From assembly GCA_031555145.1 (NCBI GenBank), contig JAVBUR010000066.1:1-36890 (forward strand): a stretch of 36,890 nt of DNA. Reading direction: 5' to 3'. The stretch comes from JAJDIA01 sp031555145. Lineage in GTDB: Bacteria; Bacteroidota; Bacteroidia; Bacteroidales; Tannerellaceae. Positions 1 to 8,126 of this stretch are shown here, in pieces. The notes under the pieces were generated by a model. That model did not search any database and was not told the origin of the DNA. It saw only the letters and a list, made by a program, of their open reading frames with translations. A program made the translations under genes and the position numbers. Numbering within the stretch: the stretch's first letter is position 1; each line of letters starts with the position of its first letter.

Positions 1-95
1 TGAAACTTTTAGTTTCATAGGGTGAAACTCCGAGTTCCAAACGGTGAAACAGGCAGTTTCAATAGGTGAAACAAACAGTTTCATCCTAATGAAAC
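1..95. repeat. Tandem array of 22-bp palindromic units
   Basis: TGAAAC begins at 1, 23, 45, 67 and 90, so the period is 22 bp (last step 23). The first four units have the form TGAAAC-N4-AGTTTCA (second copy AGTTCCA), so each can fold into a small hairpin. The four loop bases and the roughly five linker bases differ between units while the arms are kept. The array starts at base 1 and may extend beyond the window. Confidence 0.85.
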
Positions 96-290
96 TATTG
101 CTGGTAGCTGTGTCGTGGCAAATAGCTTCAGATTCGGACAATTCTGAAGCGGCTGGGCATTACGTCCTGTCCGGATGAGCGGTTGGTGGATCGATTGCAC
201 CTTTTTTGATGATAGGGAATATAACGTATGGTCTTTTTCCATACCTTTGACGCGTATTAGTAGTAGTATAAAACGACAAAATTAAAGACA
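96..290. other. Leader region upstream of first lipoprotein gene
   Basis: No gene was seen here. A perfect 8-bp inverted repeat GCTTCAGA/TCTGAAGC lies at 125-132 and 143-150 with a 10-base loop and no following T-run. It is a possible hairpin of unknown role. A promoter-like element follows at 242-249. Confidence 0.5.
242..249 (+). promoter_or_regulatory. Predicted -7 promoter element
   Basis: TACCTTTG matches the Bacteroides -7 consensus TAnnTTTG exactly and lies 41 bp before the ATG at 291. No good TTTG is found at the usual distance upstream, so this is only a partial promoter match. Confidence 0.45.
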
Positions 291-824
291 ATGAAAGCGC
301 AATTGATGATCACTGTTTGTCTGGCCCTGGCAACCATGGCTTGCACGAACACCAAGAAGTCCGGTAACAATGTCCAGCAGGAACCTGCCCAGCCTGAAGC
401 TGCAGTCGTTACAGCGCAGCCTGTCGCTGTGGTGGCCACTCCGTTGAATGGTTACTTTCTGAAGAATACCTATCAGTTTACGGGGGAAACCGATGCCCTC
501 CTCTTTGCTGACAAGGAAGCCTTCGATGCTGTATTAGGCATCGGTAAAACAATGAATAACCAGATCGACACAGCCGATTTTGCCCAACAGATCGTCGGAG
601 CTGTCGCGATGAAGCCGGTCCAGGTAAAGACCGAGCTGAAGATCAGCAAAGCCGAGCAGACCGACAGTACGACCGTCGACCTGTATCTGGACGCTACAAA
701 GGGAGAAGCGATCTCTTACTCCATGACCCCGACACTCGTTTTCCAATTCCCGAAAGCGGCAGGTATCACAACGGTGAACTTCTTCGCGAATGGCGAAAAG
801 GTGGCATCTGTCCCTGTTAAATAG
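291..824 (+). CDS. Small lipoprotein of unknown function
   Basis: The 177-residue product begins with a short lipoprotein signal peptide ending in the lipobox LATMAC, with Cys18 as the lipidated residue. It is therefore expected to be anchored in the envelope facing the periplasm or the outside. A low-complexity stretch rich in Pro, Ala, Val and Gln (about 28-50) probably forms a linker. The rest (about 52-177) is compact with alternating hydrophobic residues that suggest beta strands. I do not recognise a named family. It stands alone, with its own predicted promoter at 242-249 and a strong terminator at 850-892, so it is probably monocistronic. Opposite-strand reading frames over it look like shadows. 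Confidence 0.85.
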   Translation: MKAQLMITVCLALATMACTNTKKSGNNVQQEPAQPEAAVVTAQPVAVVATPLNGYFLKNTYQFTGETDALLFADKEAFDAVLGIGKTMNNQIDTADFAQQIVGAVAMKPVQVKTELKISKAEQTDSTTVDLYLDATKGEAISYSMTPTLVFQFPKAAGITTVNFFANGEKVASVPVK

Positions 825-849
825 GTATTGTATATCCGGAAAAAGCGTA

Positions 850-892
850 AAAGACACAGCCGCATTGTTTGATCGACCGGTTGTGTCTTTTG
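850..892 (+). terminator. Rho-independent terminator
   Basis: A 14-bp stem joins 850-863 and 879-892 with a single G-T pair. The A-rich left base and T-rich right base make it usable on either strand. It follows the stop of the 291-824 gene by about 25 bp. Confidence 0.85.
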
Positions 893-939
893 TGCTTTTG
901 TGTTTAAAAAGATAATTCCCGTAAACTTCTACTTCCCCG

Positions 940-970
940 TTTGTTTATATAATATAATCACTTACTTTTG
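940..970 (+). promoter_or_regulatory. Bacteroides-type promoter for the DUF3298-rsmG-gcvP operon
   Basis: TTTG at 940-943 and TACTTTTG at 963-970 match the -33 and -7 consensus with a 19-bp spacer. The predicted transcript would start near 977, about 20 bases before the ATG at 998. Confidence 0.7.
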
Positions 971-997
971 CACCAGAAACGATAAGGAGAAAAGACA

Positions 998-1849
998 ATG
1001 AAAGTACAAACAAGATGGAATATCTTATTCCTTGCACTTATATGCATCTTGGTCTCTTCCTGTGAATTCAGACCGAAAAAAGCGACCGATAATCCAGTGG
1101 CGTACGACTCCATCCAGGTAGAGAAGATGTATCATCTCCTGGGTAATCCCGATAATCCGAATTGTAACCTGCAGATCCACTTCACGTATCCGGTAAAAGC
1201 CGATGGAAAGGAGCAATTGCAGGCCCTTCAGCAGTTGTTTGTCGCGTCTTACTTTGGCGATAATTATGAAACACTGTCGCCTAAAGAAGCGGTGGCCCAA
1301 TATACGGAAGACTACCTGGCTTCCTATAAGGAACTGGAAAGCGAATATATGGAGGAACTGAAGAAGGCCGATGAAACACCGGTCGGTTCCTGGTTCTCCT
1401 ACTATGAAATGTCGGAAGACGAGATCGTGTATAATCAGAACAACCTGATCAGCTACACCGTCTATTTCGAAAATTATACCGGTGGCGCCCACGGAGCCCA
1501 TGCCTGTCGTAACCATGTGATCAACCTCAAAACAGGTACTTTTGTCACCGAAGACGAGATATTTGTGGATAACTTCCAGGATAAGCTGGCGCAGATGCTG
1601 GTCGACAAGATTGCGGAACAAAACAAGGTGGCCGATCCGAAGGAACTGGAGAATATCGGCTTTTTCAGCATTGACGAGATCTACCCGAACGGTAACTTCC
1701 TGGTCGATGCCGAAGGAATCACTTATACATTCAATGAATACGAGATTGCCGCGTATGTGGTAGGCCCGACCCATGTACACCTGACGTTCCCGGAGTTGGC
1801 ACTGCTGTTGCGGGCGGATAGTCCGATTTCTCACCTAACCGGTAATTGA
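998..1849 (+). CDS. DUF3298 (RsiV-like) domain lipoprotein
   Basis: This 283-residue protein has a lipoprotein signal peptide with lipobox LVSSC (Cys22). It belongs to the DUF3298/RsiV-like group. The landmarks are the GGAHG motif at about 162-166, followed by a segment describing an asparagine- and threonine-rich strand (HVINLKTGTF), and a C-terminal YTFNEYEIAAYVVGP-type motif near 230-245. In Bacillus, RsiV binds lysozyme, but most Bacteroidota members are uncharacterised lipoproteins and no sigma factor is adjacent here, so an anti-sigma role should not be assumed. It is the first gene behind the promoter at 940-970 and ends exactly where rsmG begins, so the two are cotranscribed. Confidence 0.85.
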   Translation: MKVQTRWNILFLALICILVSSCEFRPKKATDNPVAYDSIQVEKMYHLLGNPDNPNCNLQIHFTYPVKADGKEQLQALQQLFVASYFGDNYETLSPKEAVAQYTEDYLASYKELESEYMEELKKADETPVGSWFSYYEMSEDEIVYNQNNLISYTVYFENYTGGAHGAHACRNHVINLKTGTFVTEDEIFVDNFQDKLAQMLVDKIAEQNKVADPKELENIGFFSIDEIYPNGNFLVDAEGITYTFNEYEIAAYVVGPTHVHLTFPELALLLRADSPISHLTGN

Positions 1850-2524
1850 GTGACTATGCAACCGGACCCTATTACCCCTTCATTGACTGCCGTTCAGGAT
1901 CAACTCTCGTTGCTGAAAAGCTATTTCCCATCGCTGACGGAAAAGCAACAGGGGCAATTCGAGGCACTCTATCCGCTGTATGCGGAGTGGAATGCACGGA
2001 TCAATGTCATCTCCCGTAAAGACATTGAGAACTTATACCTCCATCATGTGCTGCATTCGTTGGGTATTGCACATATGATCCGTTTCAAGGCCGGTACCAC
2101 GGTGATGGACCTGGGTACGGGGGGCGGTTTCCCCGGTATCCCGTTGGCGATCCTTTTCCCGGATACCCATTTCCACATGGTCGACAGTATCGGTAAGAAG
2201 ATCAAGGTCGGGGAGGCAGTAGCCGAAGGCATCGGACTCAGGAATGTCAGTTTCCGCCACTGCCGGGGGGAAGAGGAGAAGGGACTGTTCGACTTTGTCG
2301 TCAGCCGCGCCGTTATGCCGCTGGCCGACCTGGTGAAGATCGTCCGCAAGAACATCCGGAAAGAACAACAAAACGCATTGCCGAATGGCCTGATCTGCCT
2401 CAAAGGCGGAGAGTTGGCGCATGAGATACTGCCCGTCCGTCAGCAGGCAATGACGATTGATTTACATACCTATTTTAAAGAACCCTATTTCGAAACCAAA
2501 AAAGTTGTGTACGTAACCCTATGA
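1850..2524 (+). CDS. rsmG: 16S rRNA (guanine-527-N7)-methyltransferase RsmG
   Basis: RsmG (GidB) transfers a methyl group from S-adenosylmethionine to N7 of G527 in 16S rRNA. The class I methyltransferase motif LGTGGGFPGIP (about 88-98) is the typical RsmG signature for S-adenosylmethionine binding, and the N-terminal YAEWNARINVISRKD segment (about 44-58) is also characteristic. Length (224 aa) is normal. A GTG directly abuts the upstream stop, but an ATG two codons later (1856) is an equally good start. The 3' end overlaps the next gene by four bases (ATGA), which suggests translational coupling. Confidence 0.95.
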   Translation: MTMQPDPITPSLTAVQDQLSLLKSYFPSLTEKQQGQFEALYPLYAEWNARINVISRKDIENLYLHHVLHSLGIAHMIRFKAGTTVMDLGTGGGFPGIPLAILFPDTHFHMVDSIGKKIKVGEAVAEGIGLRNVSFRHCRGEEEKGLFDFVVSRAVMPLADLVKIVRKNIRKEQQNALPNGLICLKGGELAHEILPVRQQAMTIDLHTYFKEPYFETKKVVYVTL

Positions 2525-3159
2525 TTACCATTCAGTCCTTTAATACGAACTATTTCTCCGAGAATACCTACGTCGTGTATGATGATACACGCGAGGCTGT
2601 ACTGATCGACTGCGGTTGTATCCGCGAAGAAGAAGAAAAGGAAGTCAGCCAATTCATCGCAGACAATAAACTGACATTGAAACACTACCTGTGTACCCAC
2701 CTCCACCTCGATCATATCTTCGGGAATGACTTTGTGTATCGTACCTACGGGCTCAAACCCGAAGCGCACAAAGCCGATGTGGAAGGCCTGCCCACCCCGG
2801 AAGCACAAGCCAAGCTGTTCGGGATGCCCATCGTGGTCAAAAACATACCGGTGGAGAAGTTCCTTGTCAACGGCGAGACCATTAAATTCGGACATTCCGA
2901 ACTGACGGCCCTGTTGGTACCCGGCCATTCGCCCGGCAGCCTGGCGTTCTACAATAAGAAGAACGGATATGTGTTCTCGGGCGATGCGTTGTTTTCGGGT
3001 AGTATCGGCCGTACCGACCTCTGGGGCGGTAACCAGGAAGTGCTGATCGCCGCTATCAACGACAAGCTGCTTACCCTGCCGGATGAGACGATCGTTTATC
3101 CCGGACACGGACCGGAGACGACTATTATTAACGAGAAAATGAATAATCCCTATTTATAA
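2521..3159 (+). CDS. Metallo-beta-lactamase-fold hydrolase (glyoxalase II-like)
   Basis: The 212-residue protein has a complete metallo-beta-lactamase-fold metal site: HLHLDH at 60-65, His136 in PGHSPGS, Asp155 in SGDALFSGSIGRTDL and His196 in YPGHGPET. This places it among the glyoxalase II-like (hydroxyacylglutathione hydrolase-like) hydrolases that bind two metal ions. The C-terminal substrate domain of true glyoxalase II is missing, as in the short YcbL-type bacterial enzymes, so the thioester substrate is unknown. No signal peptide is present, so it is cytoplasmic. It overlaps rsmG by four bases and lies 14 bp before gcvP. Confidence 0.92.
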   Translation: MITIQSFNTNYFSENTYVVYDDTREAVLIDCGCIREEEEKEVSQFIADNKLTLKHYLCTHLHLDHIFGNDFVYRTYGLKPEAHKADVEGLPTPEAQAKLFGMPIVVKNIPVEKFLVNGETIKFGHSELTALLVPGHSPGSLAFYNKKNGYVFSGDALFSGSIGRTDLWGGNQEVLIAAINDKLLTLPDETIVYPGHGPETTIINEKMNNPYL

Positions 3160-3173
3160 AATACATTAATGCT

Positions 3174-6026
3174 ATGGATACAACAAAGTTTGTCAATCGT
3201 CATGTAGGGCTTTCACGGGAAGATATTCCTTCCATGTTGGAGGCTGTTGGTGCCAGTTCAGTAGATCAACTGATCGAGCAGACCATTCCGTCGAACATCC
3301 GTCTTACGGAACCGCTGAACCTGCCCGAGCCCATGACGGAGCGCGAACTGGGCGAACATTTTGCCGAACTGGCTTCCAAGAATGAAGTCTTTACGTCCTA
3401 TATCGGTATGGGGTGGTATGACACGGTTTGTCCGGCTCCCATCCAGCGGAATGTGTTGGAGAACCCGGTGTGGTATACGTCCTACACGCCCTATCAGGCG
3501 GAAATCTCGCAGGGACGACTGGAAGCGCTGATCAATTTCCAGACGGTGATCTGTGACCTGACCGGCCTGCCGTTGACCAACTGTTCGTTGTTGGACGAAG
3601 CTACCGCCGGTGCGGAGGCTGTATCCATGCTGTATGCATCCCGTAGCCGGACACAGGTGAAGGAAGAAGCCAATACGGTGTTTGTAGACGAGCAACTGTT
3701 CGATTCCACGCTGGCTGTGATCCATACCCGTATGATCCCGCAGGGTATCAAGGTGGTGACGGGCGACTACCGCACGTTCGCCTTTACGCCGGATGTATTC
3801 TGTGCGCTGATCCAATATCCGAACGCAGTTGGCTCGGTGGAAAACTATACCGAATTTATGGCTCGCGCCAATGCCAACGGAACGAAAGTAGCTGTTGCTG
3901 CCGACCTGATGAGTCTGGTGCTGCTGACTCCTCCGGGAGAATGGGGTGCCGATGTGGTATTCGGTAGCGCACAGCGTTTCGGTATCCCGATGTTTTACGG
4001 TGGCCCGTCGGCCGGTTTCTTCGCTACGAAGGACGAATACAAACGTTCCATCCCCGGTCGCATCATCGGTATCTCCAAAGATGCTTACGGACACGAAGCC
4101 TATCGCCTGGCGCTGCAAACGCGCGAACAACATATCAAACGCGAAAAGGCAACCTCCAATATCTGTACCGCTCAGGCGCTGCTGGCTACGATGAGCAGCT
4201 TCTATGCCGTGTATCATGGTGCCGAAGGATTGCGCGATATCGCCGGCCGTATCCACAGCCAGGCCGGATTCCTGGCCGCCGAACTGGAAAAGCTGGGTTA
4301 CAAGCAACTCAATAAGAACTACTTCGACACGCTACTGGTGGAATTGCCGGCTGGTGTAGTATTGGGCACATTGTATGAACTCGCCATCGAATGTAAGGTG
4401 AATCTTCACTATTTCGATGGCTCTAAGGTAGGTATCAGCCTGGATGAAACCACGCTGCCGACCGATTTGGGCGTGTTGCTGTATATCTTCGCCGGCGCTG
4501 CCGGGAAGGACTATATGCTGAATGATGCCGTACCCGCAAAGACCTATTTCGATGCGACCTTTGCCCGTACCTCCGACTTCCTCCAGCAGGATGTATTCAA
4601 GAAATACCATACCGAAACGGAACTGATGCGTTACATCACCCGTCTCGGGCGCAAGGATATCTCGTTGGCTCATTCGATGATCTCCCTCGGCTCCTGTACG
4701 ATGAAGCTGAATGCAGCCTCCGAACTGCTGCCGTTGAGCCGCCCCGAATTCCAGAACATACACCCGTATGCACCGGAAGACCAGGTGGAAGGCTATACCG
4801 AAATGATCGAGAATCTCTCTGCCTACCTGGCTGAGATCACCGGATTCAAGGGCGTTAGCCTGCAACCCAACTCGGGTGCGGCAGGTGAGTATGCCGGTCT
4901 GCGTGTAATCCATACCTATCTGGAAAGTATCGGTCAGGGACATCGTAACATCGTCCTCCTGCCGGCATCGGCCCATGGTACGAACCCGGCCAGCGCCATC
5001 CAGTGTGGCTATGCGACCATCACCGTACAGACAGACGCTTGCGGTAATATCGACCTCGAAGACTTCCGCCAAAAGGCTGAAGCCAATAAGGAGAACCTGG
5101 CTGCCACGATGATCACGTATCCGTCTACCCATGGTATCTTCGAAGTGTGCATCAAAGAGATGTGCGACATCGTACATGCCTGCGGTGGACAGGTCTATAT
5201 GGACGGCGCCAATATGAACGCCCAGGTAGGTTTGACCAACCCGGGAACGATCGGCGCCGACGTATGCCACCTGAACCTGCACAAGACATTTGCTTCGCCT
5301 CACGGCGGTGGCGGCCCGGGCGTAGGTCCGATCTGTGTGGCTGAACACCTCGTGCCGTTCCTGCCCTCGCACCCGGTAATCTGGGGGAGCGATCAGAATA
5401 CGGTAGCGGCTGCCCCGTATGGCAGTGCCGGTATTGCCTGCATTACGTATGCCTATATCCGCCTACTGGGTGCCGAAGGGTTGACTATCAGTACCAAAGC
5501 GGCGATTCTGAGTGCCAACTACCTGGCTGCGAAGCTGAAAGATACGTACGGTATTGTCTATACCGGCGCTACCGGACGCGTAGGGCACGAGCTGATTCTC
5601 GAATGCCGTTCGATCAAAGACCGCTCGGGCGTGGACGAAGGCGATATCGCCAAGCGATTGATGGACTTCGGCTATCATGCACCGACGCTTTCTTTCCCTG
5701 TACACGGTACCTTGATGATCGAACCGACCGAATCGGAAAGCAAAGCCGAACTCGACCGTTTTGTCGAAGTGATGGACTGCATCTGGAACGAAATTGCCGA
5801 AGTGGAAGCCGGCAAGGCCTCCCGCGAAGACAACGTCCTGAAGAATGCCCCGCACCCCGAATACGAAATCACAGCCGACGAGTGGAAACACGCATACCCG
5901 CGCAGCAAAGCCGCCTTCCCGCTGGATTGGTTGCACGACGGTAAGTTCTGGATCAACGTGGCCCGCGTGGACAACGCCTACGGTGACCGTAACCTGATCC
6001 CAACCATCTGTACCTGCACGATTTAA
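3174..6026 (+). CDS. gcvP: Glycine dehydrogenase (decarboxylating), P-protein of the glycine cleavage system
   Basis: P-protein uses pyridoxal phosphate to decarboxylate glycine and passes the aminomethyl group to the lipoyl arm of H-protein. At 950 aa it is the fused single-chain form, with both P1-like (about 1-450) and P2-like (about 455-950) halves. The lysine expected to hold pyridoxal phosphate is Lys704 in HLNLHKTFASPHGGGGPG, and the glycine-rich loop after it is intact. The N-terminus FVNRHVGLS is typical of the family. Genes for H- and T-proteins are not in the window. It is the longest gene of a rightward operon, and the next gene starts one base after its stop. Confidence 0.97.
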   Translation: MDTTKFVNRHVGLSREDIPSMLEAVGASSVDQLIEQTIPSNIRLTEPLNLPEPMTERELGEHFAELASKNEVFTSYIGMGWYDTVCPAPIQRNVLENPVWYTSYTPYQAEISQGRLEALINFQTVICDLTGLPLTNCSLLDEATAGAEAVSMLYASRSRTQVKEEANTVFVDEQLFDSTLAVIHTRMIPQGIKVVTGDYRTFAFTPDVFCALIQYPNAVGSVENYTEFMARANANGTKVAVAADLMSLVLLTPPGEWGADVVFGSAQRFGIPMFYGGPSAGFFATKDEYKRSIPGRIIGISKDAYGHEAYRLALQTREQHIKREKATSNICTAQALLATMSSFYAVYHGAEGLRDIAGRIHSQAGFLAAELEKLGYKQLNKNYFDTLLVELPAGVVLGTLYELAIECKVNLHYFDGSKVGISLDETTLPTDLGVLLYIFAGAAGKDYMLNDAVPAKTYFDATFARTSDFLQQDVFKKYHTETELMRYITRLGRKDISLAHSMISLGSCTMKLNAASELLPLSRPEFQNIHPYAPEDQVEGYTEMIENLSAYLAEITGFKGVSLQPNSGAAGEYAGLRVIHTYLESIGQGHRNIVLLPASAHGTNPASAIQCGYATITVQTDACGNIDLEDFRQKAEANKENLAATMITYPSTHGIFEVCIKEMCDIVHACGGQVYMDGANMNAQVGLTNPGTIGADVCHLNLHKTFASPHGGGGPGVGPICVAEHLVPFLPSHPVIWGSDQNTVAAAPYGSAGIACITYAYIRLLGAEGLTISTKAAILSANYLAAKLKDTYGIVYTGATGRVGHELILECRSIKDRSGVDEGDIAKRLMDFGYHAPTLSFPVHGTLMIEPTESESKAELDRFVEVMDCIWNEIAEVEAGKASREDNVLKNAPHPEYEITADEWKHAYPRSKAAFPLDWLHDGKFWINVARVDNAYGDRNLIPTICTCTI

Positions 6027-6027
6027 T

Positions 6028-7131
6028 ATGAAAGCACATTGGATTGCATTGGCGGCTATGCTCTTGACCGCCTGCTCACAACAAGAGACAAAAGTAAAAG
6101 CCTACGGTTGGCAAGGCGAGGGCCGGAACACGACCGAGGAAACGCTACAGGCCGACTTCAGCAAGTGGAAAGCGCACGGACTGGACGGTATGTGCTACAA
6201 CGCCGGACAAGATCCCGTCAAACATCAACGTGCCGCCAAAGTAGCGCATGCCAACGGACTCGAATACCATGCCTGGATACCGACCATGCTGAAAGGCGAC
6301 GCCGACTCGTCCTGGTATGCCGTGAACCGCAAGGGGGAATCCGCCTATTCGGTACAGGCGTATGTGCCGTATTACAAGTTCATGTGTCCCAATAACGAAG
6401 ACGTCTATCACTTCCTCGAAGGCATGTACGGCAAGATTGCCGATATTCCCGAAGTTGATTATGTCCATTTCGACTATATCCGGTATGTCGACGTGATCCT
6501 CGCCCGCGGGTTATGGGATAAATACGGTCTGGTGATGGACGAAGAATATCCGACCGCCGACTACTGCTATTGCGACAAATGCGTGGCCGACTTTAAAACT
6601 GCTACCGGCATCGATATCAAATCGTTCGAAGACCCGTCGCAGTGCGCCGAATGGAAGCAGTTCCGCTATGACGTGATCACCAAGCTGGTTAACCGCCTGA
6701 GCGCCTCTATTCACGCGAAAGGCAAGAAAGTAAGCGCCGCCGTCTTCCCCGGACCGACATTGGCCAAGCAACTGGTTCGCCAGGAATGGAACAAATGGGA
6801 TCTCGACGCCGTCTTCCCCATGAACTACAACGATTTCTACCTGGAAGGTGCAGACTGGCTACGCCCCATTACGGCTGAAGAAGTAGCGGCCGAAAACGGT
6901 AAAGCCCCCATCTACAGCGGCCTCTTTATCTGTCAGGACTGGCAGAATAAAGCCAATATCAAAGACCCGGAAGGCCATGGCCTGATCCCGTCGGAAATGG
7001 AAGAAGCCATACGCGGTTCCATGGAAAGCGGAGCCGCCGGTGTCTGCCTCTTTACCCCCGGCAATATGACCGACGAACATTGGAACGCTTTCGACAAAGC
7101 CATCCATCAAACCTATACGGTAACGAAGTAA
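6028..7131 (+). CDS. Lipoprotein with a glycoside-hydrolase-like TIM barrel (GHL10/DUF187-like)
   Basis: The 367-residue product starts with a short lipoprotein signal (LLTAC, Cys16), so it is probably periplasmic or surface anchored. The body looks like a TIM barrel related to the GHL10/DUF187 glycoside-hydrolase-like families. The best marker is VDYVHFDYIRY at about 146-156, the strand that carries catalytic acids in that group, followed by a CYCDKC cluster (about 179-184) and FPMNYNDFY near 265. The substrate is unknown, and an inactive binding role is possible. The ATG is one base after the gcvP stop, so it is almost certainly cotranscribed with gcvP, an odd partner for a central one-carbon enzyme. 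The large hairpin at 7153-7222 ends the unit. Confidence 0.75.
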   Translation: MKAHWIALAAMLLTACSQQETKVKAYGWQGEGRNTTEETLQADFSKWKAHGLDGMCYNAGQDPVKHQRAAKVAHANGLEYHAWIPTMLKGDADSSWYAVNRKGESAYSVQAYVPYYKFMCPNNEDVYHFLEGMYGKIADIPEVDYVHFDYIRYVDVILARGLWDKYGLVMDEEYPTADYCYCDKCVADFKTATGIDIKSFEDPSQCAEWKQFRYDVITKLVNRLSASIHAKGKKVSAAVFPGPTLAKQLVRQEWNKWDLDAVFPMNYNDFYLEGADWLRPITAEEVAAENGKAPIYSGLFICQDWQNKANIKDPEGHGLIPSEMEEAIRGSMESGAAGVCLFTPGNMTDEHWNAFDKAIHQTYTVTK

Positions 7132-7138
7132 CCCTATT

Positions 7139-7248
7139 GTAAAGGTAACGAGGGTGCATCAAAAGTCCGAAGGTGTGCTTGCGAGGGGAATCGCAAGCAC
7201 ACCATCGGACGTTTGATGCACCAGCCTTCTAGGCCTACTTACCTTTAC
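7139..7248. repeat. Large palindromic element between convergent genes (possible MITE and terminator)
   Basis: Arms 7153-7184 and 7191-7222 are inverted copies of each other, 30 of 32 positions matching, around a six-base loop. An outer 10-bp inverted pair GTAAAGGTAA/TTACCTTTAC lies at 7139-7148 and 7239-7248, its right half inside the end of the leftward gene. A half copy is found at 8053-8104. It can act as a bidirectional terminator, and the GGGTGCATCAAAAGT end resembles insertion-sequence terminal repeats, so a MITE origin is possible. Confidence 0.8.
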
Positions 7249-7699
7249 GTACCAGTGTATACTTATAGAGTGTATCCGACATATCCTGGATATAGAGCGT
7301 ATCGCCACTGATCGCCAACGGATAGGAGGGATGATTGGCATAAAACACATCCATGACGAAGGCGTCATACCCGCTACCGGTGGGCGCCTGGCGCCAGTTT
7401 AACTCGCCCGGCTCGTCTACACCTTCGCTTGTCCAGATATACTGATCGCCCTTAAATGTGATAAAGGTATCCTCAAACTCACATTCCTGGGTAGCGTTTT
7501 TCCCGCTAAGCAATGCCCAACGTCCGTCGACCAGCTGTTTGACTTCCGGCAGGGACTTATCGAACAGGGTAGTACGCACGGCAGGTTTGGCAGCCTCCGC
7601 ACTGTCTTTCTTTGATTTATCCGTGTTGCAGGAAGTAGACAACAGCAACAGGCCTGTGATACAGGCAACCGGCAGGGAGATAAAGTTCGTACATTTCAT
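7235..7699 (-). CDS. Small lipoprotein of unknown function
   Basis: I chose the ATG at 7699 (154 aa) rather than the longer frame opening at 7804, because translation from here begins with a classic lipoprotein signal peptide (MKCTNFISL, then a hydrophobic run to LLLLSTSC, Cys24). The upstream extension is basic and overlaps the predicted promoter. After a charged linker with several Lys and Ala, the mature part (about 45-154) looks like an all-beta, lipocalin-like or META-like fold with ISGDTLYIQDMSDTLYKYTLVRK at the end. That fold guess is weak. It is convergent with the 6028-7131 gene across the palindromic element. Confidence 0.8.
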   Translation of the reverse strand: MKCTNFISLPVACITGLLLLSTSCNTDKSKKDSAEAAKPAVRTTLFDKSLPEVKQLVDGRWALLSGKNATQECEFEDTFITFKGDQYIWTSEGVDEPGELNWRQAPTGSGYDAFVMDVFYANHPSYPLAISGDTLYIQDMSDTLYKYTLVRKGK

Positions 7700-7739
7700 A
7701 TTAGATTCATTTATAAATGTTTGACACTTGATTGTCGCA

Positions 7740-7747
7740 CAAATATA
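7740..7747 (-). promoter_or_regulatory. Predicted -7 promoter element for the 7699 lipoprotein
   Basis: On the minus strand TATATTTG matches TAnnTTTG exactly and lies 40 bp before the chosen ATG at 7699. No clear TTTG is seen at the -33 position. Its place inside the longer upstream reading frame supports the shorter start. Confidence 0.5.
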
Positions 7748-7810
7748 CGGTAAGAATCCGAACGCCCATGCACCGGCGCTGCTTTTTTTTCGTGGCCGTC
7801 CCAACTTCCG

Positions 7811-7981
7811 CTATCCCCGGAAGCCCATACTGCTCATATCTGGGTTCAGATCCTTGACGGCATGCTTCACTTCTTTCTCTTCGATGACTTCCTTATGGTG
7901 ACGTTTCTGTACCGGGTATTTCAATTTGGCCTCTTCGATGGCTTCTGTGGAGATCGCCTGTGTTGCTTTATTCGTTTCCAT
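7811..7981 (-). CDS. Small charged protein of 56 residues
   Basis: An ATG-initiated frame encodes 56 residues beginning METNKATQAI and ending DMSSMGFRG. It has no signal peptide or membrane segment. The middle is strongly helical and charged (EEAKLKYPVQKRHHKEVIEEKEVKHAVKDL), with many Lys, Glu and His. I do not recognise a family. Codon use resembles real neighbours rather than random sequence, and no longer frame competes on either strand. It sits between two small leftward genes and lacks a clear promoter, so it could be a small cytoplasmic protein or a chance frame. Confidence 0.55.
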   Translation of the reverse strand: METNKATQAISTEAIEEAKLKYPVQKRHHKEVIEEKEVKHAVKDLNPDMSSMGFRG

Positions 7982-8052
7982 GTCATGCTATTTTAGGTGT
8001 ATATGAATGGAACAACATAGCCGCGATGAATGTTTAGCCATTTGCTATAACA

Positions 8053-8104
8053 TGTAAGGGTAACTCGGCTGAGGGTGTGTCAAAAGTCCGAAGGTGTGCT
8101 TGCG
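8053..8104. repeat. Half copy of the palindromic element at 7139-7248
   Basis: Bases 8080-8104 are identical to 7159-7183 (25 of 25). The flanking TGTAAGGGTAAC corresponds to TGTAAAGGTAAC before the first copy, with a five-base length difference between. The inverted second arm is absent here, because the sequence diverges after 8104 into the end of the phosphatase gene. Confidence 0.75.
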
Positions 8105-8126
8105 GTGGTGGGGCGGTTGATTGCAG

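Noticed and set aside
1..95. CRISPR-like array
   Set aside because: The period of 22 bp leaves no room for spacers, the variable parts are 4-5 bases only, and no cas genes are present.
7700..7804. N-terminal extension of the leftward lipoprotein gene to 7804
   Set aside because: The extra 35 residues would sit ahead of a perfect lipoprotein signal peptide and overlap the predicted -7 promoter box, so the start at 7699 is better.
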